16,931 bases of DNA from an uncultured Chloroflexota bacterium (GCA_903858085.1 CAIOHJ010000035.1:1-16931); one strand, 5' to 3'; positions 6,891 to 15,921 are shown, numbered from the stretch's first letter. Translations and numbers: made by a program. Notes: a model not told the origin generated them from the sequence alone.

Positions 6891-7724
6891 ATGGCAAAGC
6901 CAACTGCCCCAAAGCCCCCCCCCTCCCCAGCCCGCCAGCGTTTCTGGGAAGTGGACGCCCTGCGTGGGGTCTCGATCCTCACCATGATCGTCTACCACAC
7001 CCTGTGGGATCTCTGGTACTGGCGCGTCCTGCCCGACATCGTGCTCTGGGAAGGGTTTTGGAAGTACTGGCAGCGTTTCACAGCAGGGAGCTTTTTGATC
7101 CTGGTTGGGGTCTCGTTGACGCTGGTCTATCGCCGCGAGCGGGCCAGCCAGCCCCCCGGCAGCCGGCTCTTCCCGCGCTATCTGCGTCGCGGGCTCAAAA
7201 TTTTCGGGCTTGGCATGGTCATCACCGTTGTGGTGGCTGTGGCCGGGGTCGGACGGGTAGATTTTGGCATCTTGCACTTGATCGGGGCGGCCACGGTGCT
7301 GGCGTACCCACTGCTGGGGCTGCGGTGGCCCAATCTGTTGTTTTGGCTGGCCTTCTCGCTGGTGGGCAAATGGATCGAACCGCTTCGCTTCGACGGGCGC
7401 TGGCTGCCGCTCGTTTTCGGCCCGTGGATGACCAGTCTCTTTGTCGACGGCCACTGGCTGGCCCCCATCGGCATCCCCCCGACATCTTATCCAGCGGTCG
7501 ACTACTTTCCACTCGTCCCCTGGTTCGGGGTGGTGCTGCTGGGAGTCTGGGTGGGCAACTGGTTCTACGCCGACAACCGCCGCCTTCTCCCGCTGCCGGG
7601 CTGGGGAGAGGTCGCCCCAGTGCGCGGGCTGCGCTTCCTGGGCCGCCACTCGCTGGTGATCTACCTGGTCCATCAGCCCCTGATCCTGCTCGTGCTGGCT
7701 CTGCTGGGCGTCGTGCGCCTGTAG
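6891..7724 (+). CDS. DUF1624 / HGSNAT-like membrane protein
   Basis: A 277-residue polytopic protein. Its N-terminal signature RFWEVDALRGVSIL (17-30) followed by YHTLWDL (35-41) is typical of the DUF1624 family, related to heparan-alpha-glucosaminide N-acetyltransferase, which moves acetyl groups across membranes. Later conserved-looking elements are GILHLIGAA (126-134), a Trp-Phe-Gly-rich helix, and a C-terminal GRHSLVIYLVHQP stretch. About seven hydrophobic segments are visible. The first 16 residues are polar and proline-rich, likely cytoplasmic. Start ATG 6891 has a GGAG nearby. It seems to be transcribed alone from the extended -10 promoter upstream. The acyl acceptor cannot be told from the sequence. 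Confidence 0.8.
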   Translation: MAKPTAPKPPPSPARQRFWEVDALRGVSILTMIVYHTLWDLWYWRVLPDIVLWEGFWKYWQRFTAGSFLILVGVSLTLVYRRERASQPPGSRLFPRYLRRGLKIFGLGMVITVVVAVAGVGRVDFGILHLIGAATVLAYPLLGLRWPNLLFWLAFSLVGKWIEPLRFDGRWLPLVFGPWMTSLFVDGHWLAPIGIPPTSYPAVDYFPLVPWFGVVLLGVWVGNWFYADNRRLLPLPGWGEVAPVRGLRFLGRHSLVIYLVHQPLILLVLALLGVVRL

Positions 7725-7854
7725 CTGTCGAATACAGACAAATCTCTAACCGCGCGCATACGTTTTTCAGACACTGCCAGTCTATACTGAGAGACAAAGA
7801 CGGCTTCAAAAGGATCTGCTGTCTGTGGAGTGATTCGATCAGGAGGCAACCAGA

Positions 7855-8313
7855 ATGACAAACATCACTCGTTGGGAACCTTATCGCGAGCTTGCACACA
7901 TGCGCCAGATGCTGGATCGGTTCTTTGAGGATGACTTCTCCCGCTTTCCCATTCTCTGGGATCGCCGTGGGGAGACAATGGGGCTGGCCCTGGACGTTGT
8001 CGAGAAAGAGGATGCCTACATCGTCCAAGCGTCGGTGCCAGGGGTACCGGCCAAGGATGTCGAGGTCACCCTGAACGACAACGTGCTCACCATCAAAGGG
8101 GAGCTGAAGGTGGAGCAGGAGGTTCAGGAAGAGACCTACCATCTGCGGGAGCGACGTTTTGGAGCGTTCATGCGCAGCGTGGCCCTGCCGGGGGCAGTCG
8201 ACGCTGACAAGATCGAGGCCGTGCATGAGAATGGGGTTTTGACGTTGACCTTGCCCAAAGCAGCAGCGGTCAAGCCCAAAAAAATTGAGGTCAAGCAGGC
8301 AGTCGTCGGTTAG
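7855..8313 (+). CDS. hsp20: Hsp20-family small heat shock protein
   Basis: A 152-residue small heat shock protein: an ATP-independent cytoplasmic holdase. The alpha-crystallin domain spans about residues 43-137, including VSVPGV-like SVPGV (60-64), NVLTIKGE (76-83) and the signature ENGVLTLTLPK (125-135). The C-terminal IxI-type motif reads IEV (144-146). The N-terminal arm WEPYRELAHMRQMLDRFF is the type usual in bacterial Hsp20. Start ATG 7855-7857 has a full AGGAGG eight bases upstream. A strong hairpin follows the stop. No CIRCE or HAIR operator is visible upstream, so the mode of heat control is not shown. Confidence 0.93.
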   Translation: MTNITRWEPYRELAHMRQMLDRFFEDDFSRFPILWDRRGETMGLALDVVEKEDAYIVQASVPGVPAKDVEVTLNDNVLTIKGELKVEQEVQEETYHLRERRFGAFMRSVALPGAVDADKIEAVHENGVLTLTLPKAAAVKPKKIEVKQAVVG

Positions 8314-8331
8314 CGCACACTTTTTTTGACA

Positions 8332-8367
8332 AAAGCTGGGGGGCTCGCCCGTGAGTCCCCCAGCTTT
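8332..8367 (+). terminator. Stem-loop terminator after hsp20
   Basis: AAAGCTGGGGG (8332-8342) pairs perfectly with CCCCCAGCTTT (8357-8367). The stem extends inward through a G-U pair and CTC/GAG, leaving a six-base loop at 8347-8352. The T-tract afterwards is short (CTTTCT), but the arm itself ends in TTT. It lies 18 bases after the hsp20 stop and ahead of the next promoter. Confidence 0.65.
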
Positions 8368-8389
8368 CTACAGAGAGTGCCCCCTCCAC

Positions 8390-8419
8390 TTGGCACTTCT
8401 CCCCCCGCTCGCCTACAAT
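8390..8419 (+). promoter_or_regulatory. Promoter of the M20 amidohydrolase / MFS unit
   Basis: TTGGCA (8390-8395) and TACAAT (8414-8419) are separated by 18 bases. The start would be near 8426, about 40 bases before ATG 8467. The -35 overlaps the right arm of an inverted repeat AGTGCC (8376-8381) / GGCACT (8392-8397), which could be a regulatory site or a second small hairpin after hsp20. Confidence 0.5.
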
Positions 8420-8466
8420 ATATTCGGTTACGCTACCTTCCCAGCCCATTCAGGAGACTGCCCAGC

Positions 8467-9654
<1,188 letters not shown>

Positions 9655-9660
9655 GGCTCT

Positions 9661-10926
9661 GTGCACGGCTACCTGACGCTGCTGCGCCGCAATCCCGGTT
9701 TTCGCAACCTTTGGTTTGCGCGTGTGGTCAGCAACCTTGGGGACTGGTTCAACCTTCTCGCCTCGGCCACGTTGGTAGCCAACCTCAGCGGGGCCGGCAC
9801 AGCCATCAGCTTCCTCTTCCTGGCTCGCTTCCTGCCCCTGTTCGTGACAAGCCCGTTCGCCGGTCTCCTGGCAGACCGCTTCGAACGCCGCACCCTGCTC
9901 ATCTGGACCGATCTGTTGCGTGCCGCTGTCGTGCTGGGCTTTCTGCTGGTCGACCGGCCAGAGCGGATCTGGCTGCTCTACCTGCTGACAACGCTGCAGT
10001 TTGTCTTCAGCGCGCTCTTTACGCCCACCCAACAGGCCTATCTTCCCGCCGTGGTCGACGCCGACGATCTGGTCACGGCCAATGCACTGGACAGTCTGAC
10101 CTGGAGCGCCATGCTGGCGATCGGCGCGTTGCTGGGAGGAATCGCCACTGCGCTGTTGGGGGTACAGATGGCCTTTCTGCTCGACGCGCTCACCTTCCTC
10201 CTCTCTGCCTGGTTCCTCACCCGCATCGGCGTGCGCAGCAGAGGCCAGCCGCTTGCAGCACTGGGGCGCTCTCCCCTGCGCCTGGCCACCCAGGATCTGA
10301 TCGAGGGCATGCGCTATCTGGCTCACCAGCCTCTCTTGATCGGCTTTGTGCTGGTCAAGGCAGGCGGCGCACTGGTCTGGGGCGGGGTCAACGTGCTCGA
10401 AGTGCCGCTGGCTGAAACGGTCTTTCCGATCGACGGCAACGGCACGCTCAGCCTGGGTCTGATCTACACGGCCATCGGGCTTGGCACCGGTCTGGGGCCA
10501 CTTGCCGTCCGGTCGCTGTTGGGTGACTCCTGGCGGGGCATGCTCCATGCGGTCTCGATCGGCTTTGTCGCCATGAGCGTGGGGACCTTTGGGCTGGCGC
10601 TGGCCCCCACTTTGGGTTGGGTGCTGGCCGCCACATTTGTGCGCGGGCTCGGCACCGGCACCCTCTGGGTCTTCTCGGCAGTCCTGCTCCAACAGCTGCT
10701 GCCAGACCGGCTGCGCGGGCGGATCTTTGCCTTTGAGTTCACCGTCTTCACCCTGGCCCAGTCTGTCAGCACGCTCTGGGCCGGCTACGCGTACGACCAG
10801 TGGGCATGGGAGATCTCCCAGGTGCTGCTCAGCGCTGCGCTGACCAGCGTCGTGGTGGCGGCCGTCTGGCTGCCCTTCTATCTGCGCACCAGAGGGGCAT
10901 CGACTGCTCCGTTCCCACCGGCATGA
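9661..10926 (+). CDS. Major facilitator superfamily transporter (MFS_3 / EntS-like)
   Basis: A 421-residue polytopic protein with about 12 hydrophobic segments in two halves. The first loop carries the MFS motif A in the form GLLADRFERR (68-77), and the N terminus RNPGFRNLWFARVVSNLGDW (10-29) is typical of the MFS_3 exporter group, which includes enterobactin exporters and macrolide-efflux-like proteins. The start is GTG 9661, with GAGG overlapping the stop of the preceding hydrolase gene, so translation is probably coupled. It converges with mutL, leaving 24 bases between stops. The substrate cannot be inferred from sequence. Confidence 0.85.
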   Translation: MHGYLTLLRRNPGFRNLWFARVVSNLGDWFNLLASATLVANLSGAGTAISFLFLARFLPLFVTSPFAGLLADRFERRTLLIWTDLLRAAVVLGFLLVDRPERIWLLYLLTTLQFVFSALFTPTQQAYLPAVVDADDLVTANALDSLTWSAMLAIGALLGGIATALLGVQMAFLLDALTFLLSAWFLTRIGVRSRGQPLAALGRSPLRLATQDLIEGMRYLAHQPLLIGFVLVKAGGALVWGGVNVLEVPLAETVFPIDGNGTLSLGLIYTAIGLGTGLGPLAVRSLLGDSWRGMLHAVSIGFVAMSVGTFGLALAPTLGWVLAATFVRGLGTGTLWVFSAVLLQQLLPDRLRGRIFAFEFTVFTLAQSVSTLWAGYAYDQWAWEISQVLLSAALTSVVVAAVWLPFYLRTRGASTAPFPPA

Positions 10927-10930
10927 CCAG

Positions 10931-10975
10931 AAAAAAGGAGGAAAAGGCTGCTAGACCCGGCCAAAGGCCTTTTCC
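10931..10975 (-). terminator. Intrinsic terminator of the hydroxylase-moaD-mutL operon
   Basis: On the minus strand GGAAAAGGC (10975-10967) pairs perfectly with GCCTTTTCC (10948-10940), followed by TCC and six T residues. The left arm lies inside the last codons of mutL and the mutL stop sits in the loop. The T-tract is on the mutL side; the same stem could also slow transcription coming from the MFS gene. Confidence 0.6.
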
Positions 10976-12849
10976 AACTCGCTGGCCGCCAGCTGGATCA
11001 TCGTGGGGCGGCCATGCGGACAGGTGCGGGGGGATTGGCAACGCTCGAGCTGGCGCAGCAGTTCCTGCATCTCCAGATCGCTGAGCAGCTGGCCCGCCTT
11101 GATTGCAGCCCGTTTGCAGACCATCTTCACCAACTGGGCCTCCACCTCCTCGCCGACTCGATTGCGCCGTTCGCCCAGCGTGGCTACGATCTCTTCCAGT
11201 GTGCGCTTTGGATCCTCGCCCGCCAGTACAGCTGGCAGGGCGCGCACCCGAAATGTGTCGCCGCCAAATGGCTCGATGTCAAACCCGATCTGCCGCAAAC
11301 TATCCAGCTGTGCAGCCACCTGACCGGTCAGGTGGGCCCCGACATGCAAGGTCAGCGGTTCCAGCAGCTGCTGGCTGGCCTTCCCTGGTTGGCCAGCCGT
11401 ACGCTGCAGCAGATGCTGTTCGTACAGGATCCGCTCGTGGGCAGCATGCTGGTCGATCAGAAAGAGCCCCTCCGGCCCCTCGGCCACGATATAGGTGGCC
11501 CCGATCTGGCCGACCACGCGCAGCGGCGGCAGTTTGGGCACGGCAGGGGCCGTCTCTGCCCGCGACTCTGTCGGCAGCGCCCCCTCCATCTGCTGGGCAG
11601 GCGGGAGAGGAGGTTGCACTGTCGGTGGCACTGTCGGTGGCACTGTCGGTGGCGCTGCCAGGGGGTGCTCTCTGGCACCCAGAATTGCTTCCCGACGGCT
11701 TGACCAGCCAGCCGGAAGCGCCGGCGGCTCGCCGGTTGGGCGCAGCAGCCGCCCATGCTCGTCGAGCCCCACGTCGGGCACCGGTGCTGCACCGACAACG
11801 GTGCGCCGCACCGCCTTCTGCACGGCCGCAAAGACCTGGCGCTCCTCCACAAAACGGACCTGGGTCTTCTGCGGGTGCACGTTGACATCCACCTGGGCTG
11901 GGTCGATGTCGATCAGGAGCACGGCCAGCGGATAGCGGCCCACGGGCAGCAGCGTATGGTACGCCTGGACGACCGCGTGGGTCAGGCTGCGGTCTTCGAC
12001 ATACCGCCGGTTGACAAACAGTTCGATCGCGCTGCGGGTGGCGCGCGTCAGGCCAGGCAGGCTGACGTAGCCGCTGACCTCGACCTGCGACGGCAGATCT
12101 GTCGACGCACGCTCGCCACCAAAATTCACATCCAGCGCCAGCGTGTCCAGCGCAGCGGTGTTGCGGCGCACCCCTGCCGTCAGACTGACCATCTGCAAGG
12201 CCTGTTCGCGGCCATAGATCAGGATCAGCACATCGAGCAGTTCCCCGCTGCCGGTAGACTGAAAGACCAGCCGCCCTTCGTTGACAAAGCTCAGGCGGCG
12301 TTCCGGGTAGGCCAGGGCATAGCGCTGGACAATATTGGCGATCTGTCCGGCTTCTGTGGTGGCGCTGCGCAAAAATTTCTGGCGTGCCGGCACATTAAAA
12401 AACAGATGTTCGACCGTGACGGTGGTTCCGACCGGCGCACCGGCGCGGGCAGGCGGCAGCAGGGCGCCGCCTTCGACACGCAGGCTGGCGGCAAAGGGCT
12501 GGCTGCTTGTGCGGCTGGTCAGAGTGACCTGGCTCACAGCCGCAATGCTGTACAGGGCTTCCCCGCGAAAGCCAAAGGTGGCAATCTGGTTGAGGTCTTC
12601 GGTCGTGACCAGTTTGCTCGTCGCGTGGCGTTCAAAGGCCAACGTCAGCTCCTCGACCGGAATCCCACAACCGTTGTCGGCCACACGAAGCAGCCGGCTC
12701 CCCCCTTCGCGCACTTCGACGCGAATTTCGGTCGCACCCGCATCGATGCTGTTTTCCAGCAATTCTTTGGCCACATTGGCGGGCCGCTCGACGACCTCGC
12801 CTGCGGCGATCTTGGCAGCAACATCGGGTGCAAGGAGTTGGATCGTCAT
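10951..12849 (-). CDS. mutL: DNA mismatch repair protein MutL
   Basis: A 632-residue MutL. The GHKL ATPase motifs are ELLENSIDAGA (29-39, catalytic Glu32), DNGCGI (58-63) and GFRGEA. The C-terminal domain carries the endonuclease motif DQHAAHERILYE (466-477), plus CKRAAIKAG and CPHGRPT (610-616), so this is the nicking type found in bacteria lacking MutH. A Pro-rich linker holds three PPTV units coded by a perfect 12-bp tandem repeat. Start ATG 12847-12849 precedes MTIQLLAPDVAAKIAAGEVV, the normal MutL opening; the frame extends upstream through the moaD-like gene and that extension is rejected. No clear ribosome site precedes the ATG, which lies 13 bases after the moaD-like stop, so coupled translation is likely. 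It ends the hydroxylase operon. No mutS is in the window. Confidence 0.95.
   Translation of the reverse strand: MTIQLLAPDVAAKIAAGEVVERPANVAKELLENSIDAGATEIRVEVREGGSRLLRVADNGCGIPVEELTLAFERHATSKLVTTEDLNQIATFGFRGEALYSIAAVSQVTLTSRTSSQPFAASLRVEGGALLPPARAGAPVGTTVTVEHLFFNVPARQKFLRSATTEAGQIANIVQRYALAYPERRLSFVNEGRLVFQSTGSGELLDVLILIYGREQALQMVSLTAGVRRNTAALDTLALDVNFGGERASTDLPSQVEVSGYVSLPGLTRATRSAIELFVNRRYVEDRSLTHAVVQAYHTLLPVGRYPLAVLLIDIDPAQVDVNVHPQKTQVRFVEERQVFAAVQKAVRRTVVGAAPVPDVGLDEHGRLLRPTGEPPALPAGWSSRREAILGAREHPLAAPPTVPPTVPPTVQPPLPPAQQMEGALPTESRAETAPAVPKLPPLRVVGQIGATYIVAEGPEGLFLIDQHAAHERILYEQHLLQRTAGQPGKASQQLLEPLTLHVGAHLTGQVAAQLDSLRQIGFDIEPFGGDTFRVRALPAVLAGEDPKRTLEEIVATLGERRNRVGEEVEAQLVKMVCKRAAIKAGQLLSDLEMQELLRQLERCQSPRTCPHGRPTMIQLAASELEKAFGRV
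11617..11652. repeat. Three perfect 12-bp tandem repeats in mutL
   Basis: CACTGTCGGTGG occurs three times head to tail at 11617, 11629 and 11641. Read on the minus strand each copy codes for Pro-Pro-Thr-Val in the linker between the ATPase and endonuclease domains. Copy-number change would stay in frame. Confidence 0.95.
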
Positions 12850-12862
12850 GAGATGGGCTGTT

Positions 12863-13156
12863 CTATATCTGGCCGCTGCCAATCTGGCCACCGGCAATTG
12901 CAGGCACAAAATGGACTTCGCTCGCCCTGTTGAGCCGCTGACGCAGCCCACGCGAGCTGACTTCCCCGTTGACTGCGACCACAATCCCCGCACGCAGGGC
13001 GTTGTCGTGGGTCAGCCGAGCGGCCAACCCCGGGAAACGCCCATCCAGGGCGGCCACGATCTCGCCGACCGTGGCCGCCACCACGTGCACTTGGGCCTGG
13101 CCCGCCGTCAGGTCACGGTGCACAGCAGGAATCCAGACGACATGCTCGGGCACCAT
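12863..13156 (-). CDS. MoaD/ThiS-like sulfur carrier with C-terminal extension
   Basis: A 97-residue ubiquitin-like protein. The pattern TVGEIVAALDGRFPGLAARL (29-48), then VVAVNGE (59-65) and a final VHFVPAIAGG (81-90), matches MoaD/ThiS/CysO carriers, whose terminal Gly-Gly is adenylylated and thiocarboxylated to donate sulfur. Here Gly89-Gly90 is followed by seven more residues, QIGSGQI, so the active terminus would be masked unless trimmed. It begins at ATG 13154-13156, two bases after the stop of the molybdenum subunit gene, and mutL follows 13 bases after its TAG. Position next to a molybdenum hydroxylase suggests a role in molybdopterin sulfur transfer or in maturation of that enzyme, but other carriers of the family serve cysteine or thiamine synthesis. 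Family is fairly sure; pathway is not. Confidence 0.8.
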   Translation of the reverse strand: MVPEHVVWIPAVHRDLTAGQAQVHVVAATVGEIVAALDGRFPGLAARLTHDNALRAGIVVAVNGEVSSRGLRQRLNRASEVHFVPAIAGGQIGSGQI

Positions 13157-13158
13157 CT

Positions 13159-15399
13159 TCAGCCCTGCGCCGCCAATGCAGCGGCCATGCGGGCCGGTGA
13201 CATCGGCAGTTCGGCCATGCGTACGCCGACAGCCTGGTAGATGGCATTGGCCACCGCCGCTGCGGGCGGCATGATCGGCACCTCGCCGACCCCACGCACC
13301 CCATAGGGATGGCCAGGGTTGGGCACCTCGACCAGCACAGTGTCGATCATGGGCAGATCCAACGCAGTCGGCATGCGGTAGTCGAGCAGGCTGGCGTTGA
13401 CCAGCCGTCCTTGGGCATCGTAGATGTACTCCTCGTTGAGCGCCCAGCCGATCCCCTGAGCGACCCCCCCTTGCAGCTGTCCCTCGACATAGCTGGGGTG
13501 GATTGCCTTGCCGACATCCTGGAGGGCAGTGTAGCGCAGGATGGTGACCTTGCCGGTCTCGACATCGACCTCGACATCGACGATATGGGCGCCAAACCCG
13601 GGTCCATAGCCCTGCGGGTGGACCGCCGCGCTCGCTGTCACCGGCACATCCAGTTTGCCCGCCAGCTCGCGGAAGGTCAGCCGATCGCCGTTGTGGGCAA
13701 AGACCCCATTCTCGGCGTGCACGCTCTCTGCAGGCACATCCCAGTAATCGGCTGCTCGCCGGCCCATCTCAGCCAGCAGCGCCTTGCCCACCTCATAGAC
13801 GGCCCAGCCCGTGCCAAACGTTGTGCGGCTGCCGCCGGTGACGTCGTTGTAGCCGACCCCGGCAGTTCCCACCACCTGGGGGCGAATGTCGTCGTAGGCG
13901 ACCCCCAACGTCTCTGCCAGCTGCATGGCGATCGAGGCGCGGCTGCCGCCGATGTCGGTCGACCCCTCGATCAAGTTGACAGTGCCATCTTTGTTGACCG
14001 TAGCCGTTGCGCTCGACTTCCCTCCCCAGTTGAACCAGGCGCTGACCGCAAACCCACGCCCGCGATGCTTGCCGGTCAGGCGGGTCTGGTAGTGGGGGTG
14101 TGTGCGCGCGGCCTCCAGCGTCTCCACCAGACCGATCCGTCGGTATTCCGGGCCGTCGGGGCGAGGGTCTCCCTCACGGACAGCGTTGCGCAGCCGGAAT
14201 TCGACCGGGTCCAGCCCCACGGCCTCGGCCAGTTCGTCGATCACCGTTTCGGAGGCGAAAATTGCATTGGTGCCGCCCGGCGCCCGGTAGGCTGCGGTCT
14301 TGGGTCGGTTCACCACCACATCATAGCCGTCGATCTGCAGATTTTCGAGCCGATAGGGGCCAAAGATCACGCTGCAGCCAGCTCCGACGGGGGAGCCTGG
14401 ATAGGCACCCGCCTCATAGATCAGCTCTGCCTCGGCGGCGGTCAATGTGCCGTCCCGTCGCGCGCCCATCTTTACCCGAATGTGCGACCCCGAGGTCGGG
14501 CCTGTGCCAGCCAGCACCTCGGCGCGGGTCATGGTCATCTTGACCGGGCGATGGCCGGCCTTGCGCGAGAGCAGCGCCGCGACCGGGTCGAGATAGACAT
14601 TGATCTTGCCGCCAAACCCTCCGCCGATCTCAGTGGGGGTCACTGTGATGCGGGAGAGCGGGACCTGCAGCAGCTCGGCCAGCTGTTCCTGGACCGAAAA
14701 AGCCCCCTGGGTGCTGCACCAGATCGAAAGCTGGTCGTCCTCGTTCCAGAGCGCAGTGACGGTCTGGGGCTCGATGTAGCCCTGGTGGACCATGGCGGTC
14801 TGGAAGGTTCGTTCGACCACCACGTCAGCCTGGGCAAACCCGGCAGCCAGGTCTCCACGCTGGTGGCAGAGATGGCTGGCCACATTGGTCGGGGCGTCGC
14901 CTATCTTGCCCAGTTCGTTGGTACGCAGATCGGAGAGCAAGATCGGCGCCTCGGGCAGCATCGCCTGTTTGCCGTCCAACACATGGGGGAGGCGCTCGTA
15001 TTCGACTTTGATCAGCGCCAGCGCCTCTTCAGCCACATGCACGTTGTCGGCGGCCACCGCCGCCACTGCATGGCCGTAGTAGAGTACCTTGTCGTGGGCC
15101 AGGATGTTGTTGCTGACGTAGCGCAGGTTGACTGTCGACTCCCCCAGGTCGGCCATCTGGTCGCCGATCAAGGGCAGATCCTGCGCTGTGACCACCGCTC
15201 GCACCCCGGGCAGAGCCCGTGCAGCAGAAAGGTCGATCGACAGGATTCGAGCGTGGGCATGGGGGCTGCGCAGGACCTTGCCATGCAACATCCCGGGGAG
15301 TTTGACATCGGCGCCATACAGGGCGCGCCCGGTCACTTTGTCGACACCGTCCGGGCGCAGGGGGCGGCTGCCAATCACCTTATAGGTCGAGGTGGTCAT
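13159..15399 (-). CDS. Xanthine dehydrogenase-family molybdopterin-binding subunit
   Basis: The 746-residue catalytic subunit of a molybdenum hydroxylase. Residues 18-140 form the aldehyde oxidase/xanthine dehydrogenase N-terminal a/b hammerhead domain; the remainder binds the cofactor. Visible motifs are the GGGFGGK loop (259-265), AYRAPGG (370-376) and the C-terminal GVGE with the expected base Glu706. The active-site loop is not AYRCSFR, so this is not form I CO dehydrogenase. Where many relatives have a GQG-type motif it has STDIGGSRAS (480-489), which I associate with a large, poorly characterised subgroup. Start ATG 15397-15399 has AGGAG upstream, 34 bases after the Fe-S gene. With the 2Fe-2S and FAD genes it makes a complete heterotrimer. 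It probably hydroxylates an N-heterocycle or aldehyde; the substrate is unknown. No twin-Arg signal is present, so it is cytoplasmic. Confidence 0.92.
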   Translation of the reverse strand: MTTSTYKVIGSRPLRPDGVDKVTGRALYGADVKLPGMLHGKVLRSPHAHARILSIDLSAARALPGVRAVVTAQDLPLIGDQMADLGESTVNLRYVSNNILAHDKVLYYGHAVAAVAADNVHVAEEALALIKVEYERLPHVLDGKQAMLPEAPILLSDLRTNELGKIGDAPTNVASHLCHQRGDLAAGFAQADVVVERTFQTAMVHQGYIEPQTVTALWNEDDQLSIWCSTQGAFSVQEQLAELLQVPLSRITVTPTEIGGGFGGKINVYLDPVAALLSRKAGHRPVKMTMTRAEVLAGTGPTSGSHIRVKMGARRDGTLTAAEAELIYEAGAYPGSPVGAGCSVIFGPYRLENLQIDGYDVVVNRPKTAAYRAPGGTNAIFASETVIDELAEAVGLDPVEFRLRNAVREGDPRPDGPEYRRIGLVETLEAARTHPHYQTRLTGKHRGRGFAVSAWFNWGGKSSATATVNKDGTVNLIEGSTDIGGSRASIAMQLAETLGVAYDDIRPQVVGTAGVGYNDVTGGSRTTFGTGWAVYEVGKALLAEMGRRAADYWDVPAESVHAENGVFAHNGDRLTFRELAGKLDVPVTASAAVHPQGYGPGFGAHIVDVEVDVETGKVTILRYTALQDVGKAIHPSYVEGQLQGGVAQGIGWALNEEYIYDAQGRLVNASLLDYRMPTALDLPMIDTVLVEVPNPGHPYGVRGVGEVPIMPPAAAVANAIYQAVGVRMAELPMSPARMAAALAAQG

Positions 15400-15433
15400 G
15401 GTTCTGGGTCTCCTGGTGGTCTGCTATTGGTCT

Positions 15434-15907
15434 TCAATCTGCTGCGTCTGCTGCGTCGAGCACGGCGCGCACGATCTTGTCGTAGCCGGTGCAGCGGCAG
15501 AGGTTGCCCGCCAGCCAGTGGCGGACCTCAGCTTCGGTCGGGTCCGGGTTCTGGTCGAGCAGCGCTTTGGCGGAAAGCAGAAAGCCCGGGGTGCAGATGC
15601 CACACTGCAGTGCCGCATGTTCCAGGAATTTCTGCTGCAGGGGGTGCAGCTTGCCGCCGGCAGCCAACCCTTCGACAGTTTCGACCGTGCGTCCTTCTGC
15701 TTCGACCCCGAGCACCAGACAGGAATTGACCAGCACGCCGTCAAGCAGCACATTGCAGGCACCGCAGTTGCCGTTGTTGCATCCCTCTTTGGCGCCGGTC
15801 AAGCCGAGTCCATCGCGCAGCAGCTCGAGCAGGCTCTGGCGCGGCTCACACAAAACATCCACGGCACTTCCGTTTACAGTCGTTGAGACGATCATTTTGT
15901 ATTGCAT
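15434..15907 (-). CDS. 2Fe-2S subunit of the molybdenum hydroxylase
   Basis: A 157-residue electron-transfer subunit with two clusters. The plant-ferredoxin-like N-terminal domain has Cys43, Cys48, Cys51 and Cys63; the helical second domain has Cys102 and Cys105 (CGIC) and Cys137 and Cys139 (CRC). It passes electrons from the molybdenum site to FAD. Start ATG 15905-15907 has AAAGGAG nine bases upstream; the second Met, at codon 5, is less well placed. It lies 14 bases after the FAD gene and 34 before the molybdenum subunit. It is a separate homologue of the Fe-S half of the fusion at 4432-5901, with a different domain arrangement, so the two modules look independent. Confidence 0.94.
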   Translation of the reverse strand: MQYKMIVSTTVNGSAVDVLCEPRQSLLELLRDGLGLTGAKEGCNNGNCGACNVLLDGVLVNSCLVLGVEAEGRTVETVEGLAAGGKLHPLQQKFLEHAALQCGICTPGFLLSAKALLDQNPDPTEAEVRHWLAGNLCRCTGYDKIVRAVLDAADAAD

Positions 15908-15921
15908 GGTATCTTTCTCCT

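Noticed and set aside
7761..7788. Heat-shock promoter for hsp20 based on TATACT at 7783-7788
   Set aside because: No acceptable -35 element lies 15-19 bases upstream, and no CIRCE or HAIR operator was found; short repeats such as CAGT/ACTG there are too weak.
12850..12993. Upstream-extended start for mutL
   Set aside because: The extension overlaps the moaD-like gene in another frame and lacks family similarity; MutL proteins start at the equivalent of 12849.
13159..15399. Carbon monoxide dehydrogenase large subunit (CoxL form I)
   Set aside because: The active-site loop reads AYRAPG, without the AYRCSFR cysteine motif required for form I CO oxidation.
13309..15729. Long plus-strand open frame opposite the molybdenum and Fe-S subunit genes
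   Set aside because: It mirrors well-supported minus-strand genes, spans two of them, has a His/Gln/Arg-rich composition typical of antisense reading in GC-rich DNA and shows no family motif.
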